Positions 6,028-6,383 of a stretch of DNA of 6,383 bases are shown piece after piece; position 1 is the stretch's first letter; each line of letters starts with the position of its first letter. The stretch covers positions 1 through 6,383 of the forward strand of contig JAGRHX010000313.1 in NCBI GenBank assembly GCA_020444775.1. Reading direction: 5' to 3'. Origin of the DNA: Gammaproteobacteria bacterium (lineage in GTDB: Bacteria; Pseudomonadota; Gammaproteobacteria; HK1). The notes beneath the pieces are model-generated. The model had not been told where the DNA came from and ran no database searches. It saw only the letters and a program-made list of their open reading frames with translations. Made by a program: the position numbers and the translations under genes.

Positions 6028-6383
6028 ATGCCCGATTTCGCCAAAGAGGTCCTCCCGGTCAACATCGAGGAGGAGATGAAGCAGTCGTACCTCGATTACG
6101 CGATGAGCGTGATCGTGGGACGAGCCCTGCCCGACGTGCGTGACGGTCTCAAGCCAGTGCATCGGCGCATCCTGTTCGCGATGTCCGAGCTCGGCAACGA
6201 CTGGAACCGGCCGTACAAGAAGTCCGCCGGCGTGGTCGGTGAGACCATGGGTAAATACCATCCGCACGGAGACAGCGCGATTTACGATGCGCTGGTGCGC
6301 ATGGCGCAACCCTTCTCGATGCGCTATCCGCTGATCGACGGTCAGGGCAACTTCGGCTCGGTGGACGGCGACAACGCGGCGGC
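6028..6383 (+). CDS. gyrA: DNA gyrase subunit A, N-terminal part (cut by window edge)
   Basis: The first 118 codons of GyrA, the breakage-reunion subunit of type II topoisomerase that, with GyrB, introduces negative supercoils. [20 protein letters not shown] (11-30), [19 protein letters not shown] (31-49) and [20 protein letters not shown] (75-94) are diagnostic. [13 protein letters not shown] (103-115) leads towards the active-site tyrosine, which lies beyond the window. With ATG 6028, numbering equals that of E. coli, with S83 and D87 in the quinolone-resistance region. Both are the sensitive-type residues. Position 68 is Gly (KKSAGVVG) where E. coli has Arg. No clear Shine-Dalgarno sequence precedes the ATG. 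ParC is excluded by the GyrA-type N-terminus and register, though the window is short. Confidence 0.97.
   Translation, partial: MPDFAKEVLPVNIEEEMKQSYLDYAMSVIVGRALPDVRDGLKPVHRRILFAMSELGNDWNRPYKKSAGVVGETMGKYHPHGDSAIYDALVRMAQPFSMRYPLIDGQGNFGSVDGDNAA

Noticed and set aside
5647..6309. 220-codon minus-strand open frame across the gyrA leader and gyrA start
   Set aside because: It reads through the large palindrome, so the same peptide-like string appears twice, and then runs antisense to gyrA. It is not a credible gene.

Overview
This is a GC-rich core-genome segment from a gammaproteobacterium. Coding regions are tightly packed, with strong G/C at third codon positions. The gene order gyrA / mtnA / MTA deaminase / ubiG / MupP-type phosphatase matches, as I recall it, the neighbourhood of Pseudomonas aeruginosa PA3168-PA3172. 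I see no insertion sequence, integrase, phage gene, CRISPR array, tRNA or rRNA. The genus cannot be named from the sequence alone.

Layout from left to right: (1) minus strand, 872 down to the left edge, an almost complete squalene/phytoene-synthase-fold protein whose aspartate motifs are degenerate; (2) minus strand, 869-1624, a HAD phosphatase, probably MupP; (3) minus strand, 1734-2525, ubiG with an extra segment of about 30 residues that holds two strong palindromes; (4) minus strand, 2522-3946, a metal-dependent MTA/SAH deaminase; (5) a divergent intergenic region of 558 bp; (6) plus strand, 4505-5602, mtnA; (7) an intergenic region of 425 bp with a near-perfect 47-nt palindrome; (8) plus strand, 6028 to the right edge, the start of gyrA.

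The four minus-strand genes look like one transcription unit. The deaminase and ubiG overlap by 4 bases (ATGA). The phosphatase and the synthase-like gene also overlap by 4 bases (GTGA). A 109-bp gap separates the two pairs. A plausible sigma70-type promoter lies about 210 bp upstream of the deaminase. MtnA and the deaminase act in the same methionine-salvage route: MTA is deaminated to methylthioinosine, phosphorolysed elsewhere to methylthioribose-1-phosphate, and isomerised by MtnA. UbiG serves ubiquinone synthesis. MupP serves peptidoglycan recycling. These unrelated jobs share the locus through conserved synteny rather than as one pathway.

No wholly new system is evident. The items most worth a second look are the large palindrome upstream of gyrA, the degenerate isoprenyl-synthase-like protein coupled to MupP, and the palindrome-bearing insertion within ubiG.
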